Shown: in pieces, positions 5,415 through 5,895 of the stretch
Position numbering within the stretch: position 1 is the stretch's first letter
How the letters are laid out: each line of letters starts with the position of its first letter
Source of the DNA: Pseudomonadales bacterium
GTDB taxonomy: Bacteria; Pseudomonadota; Gammaproteobacteria; Pseudomonadales; Azotimanducaceae
Direction: 5' to 3'
Assembly (NCBI GenBank): GCA_029244465.1
Contig: JAQWQN010000083.1
Coordinates: 1-5,895 of the forward strand
DNA length: 5,895 bases
Notes under the pieces: model-generated
What the model saw: only the letters and a program-made list of their open reading frames with translations
What the model was told of the DNA's origin: nothing
Database searches by the model: none
Translations under genes and position numbers: made by a program

Positions 5415-5895
5415 TTACTGCGGTAGTGCGGCGAGTTCGTCGACGCAGCCTGCTGCCCAGTAGATGAATTCACTTTGCGGCTTGTGACAGTCATACCAGT
5501 CGTAGGCAATGGCGCGGCCGGTAAACACCACACCAAGCCACAGGCCTAACGACGTTGCTGCGCCTCGCCGTATCCGATCAGGTGGCATCTGATCCCTACC
5601 CCAAGTCTCTCTGGAATCGCGCATCGCACGGTGGAACAGCCACGCGTTGATTCCCGCAGCGACGAGCAGGACTACTTTTATGCGGAACCAAATACTCTGC
5701 GTCGTCCGCACCGGAATCGCGTAGTAGAGAAGAAAACCGGTCACAACCATAATCACAAAGCCAATCATCATCGGTCGATTGAGTCGTTCGGCCAGTTCCG
5801 CCGCTGGTATCGAGGTAAAGCTTTTTCCCATCATGCGCAGATCGATGATGACCAACATACCAAGGAACAGCATCAGTGTTAGCACATGGGTTGTT
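5415..5895 (-). CDS. DUF6644-like membrane protein, N-terminus off window (first of a tandem pair)
   Basis: The frame is open to the right edge, so the start is missing; 159 residues and the TAA stop (5417-5415) are visible. The visible part begins TTHVLTLMLFLGMLVIIDLR, with the helix-one histidine and DLR motif of the family, so only a short N-terminal piece is lost. Two further helices follow (GFVIMVVTGFLLYY, then KVVLLVAAGINAWLFH, which holds a histidine its paralogue lacks). The final helix ends in GRAIAYDWYDC. A 34-residue soluble tail with two cysteines, beginning GRAIAYDWYDCHKPQ, is absent from the downstream paralogue. Topology and motifs indicate an old tandem duplication with divergence. 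Role unknown; the downstream genes are almost certainly co-transcribed. Confidence 0.78.
   Translation of the reverse strand, partial: TTHVLTLMLFLGMLVIIDLRMMGKSFTSIPAAELAERLNRPMMIGFVIMVVTGFLLYYAIPVRTTQSIWFRIKVVLLVAAGINAWLFHRAMRDSRETWGRDQMPPDRIRRGAATSLGLWLGVVFTGRAIAYDWYDCHKPQSEFIYWAAGCVDELAALPQ

Noticed and set aside
1..5895. CRISPR array, tRNA or rRNA genes, insertion sequence ends, attachment sites
   Set aside because: I found no regularly spaced repeats, cloverleaf-like segments, transposase-like frames or terminal inverted repeats.

Overview
The window reads as accessory chromosome or metagenomic contig sequence from a Gram-negative bacterium with roughly balanced base composition. A proteobacterium is most likely, possibly a marine or soil gammaproteobacterium. 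This rests on the gene families (periplasmic quinoprotein amine dehydrogenase, HpaR/HpaB pair, CENPV-like Gfa protein) and on clear GGAGG-type ribosome binding sites. The genus cannot be read from the sequence.

Layout, left to right. Bases 1-1149 (minus) hold almost all of a secreted amine dehydrogenase large subunit (MauB/AauB family, aromatic-type resemblance); its C-terminus and any partner genes lie beyond the left edge. Upstream of it are a candidate promoter, a dyad at the expected transcription start and an unusual nine-G run in the ribosome binding region. Bases 1170-1829 hold no gene I can support. A 47-residue single-pass membrane protein (plus, 1830-1973) follows, then two back-to-back hairpins and a 16-bp palindrome, then a small zinc protein of the Gfa/CENPV family (plus, 2148-2528). 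This gene converges on a minus-strand pair: a MarR-family regulator resembling HpaR (4023-4442) followed 10 bases later by an HpaB-type FADH2-dependent phenol hydroxylase (2564-4012). The regulator starts inside a perfect AT-rich 21-bp palindrome that also covers a plausible -10 box. After about 340 bases with palindromes but no gene comes the end of another minus-strand operon: two adjacent DUF6644-like membrane proteins (5415 to beyond the right edge, and 4925-5401) and a 41-residue single-pass membrane protein (4782-4907, TTG start).

How they may work together. Aromatic amine dehydrogenases turn tyramine-type amines into aldehydes in the periplasm. Oxidation of such an aldehyde gives 4-hydroxyphenylacetate, which HpaB-type enzymes hydroxylate to homoprotocatechuate under HpaR control. 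The amine dehydrogenase and hpaRB, about 1.4 kb apart, may therefore be parts of one aromatic-amine catabolic region; this is inference, because the aldehyde dehydrogenase, the small amine dehydrogenase subunit, the flavin reductase HpaC and the ring-cleavage genes are not in view. The Gfa-like protein could be a thiol-aldehyde handling protein, but its substrate is unknown. The DUF6644 operon has no assigned function. Two tiny membrane proteins with excellent ribosome binding sites, one with a rare TTG start, are the easiest genes here to miss.
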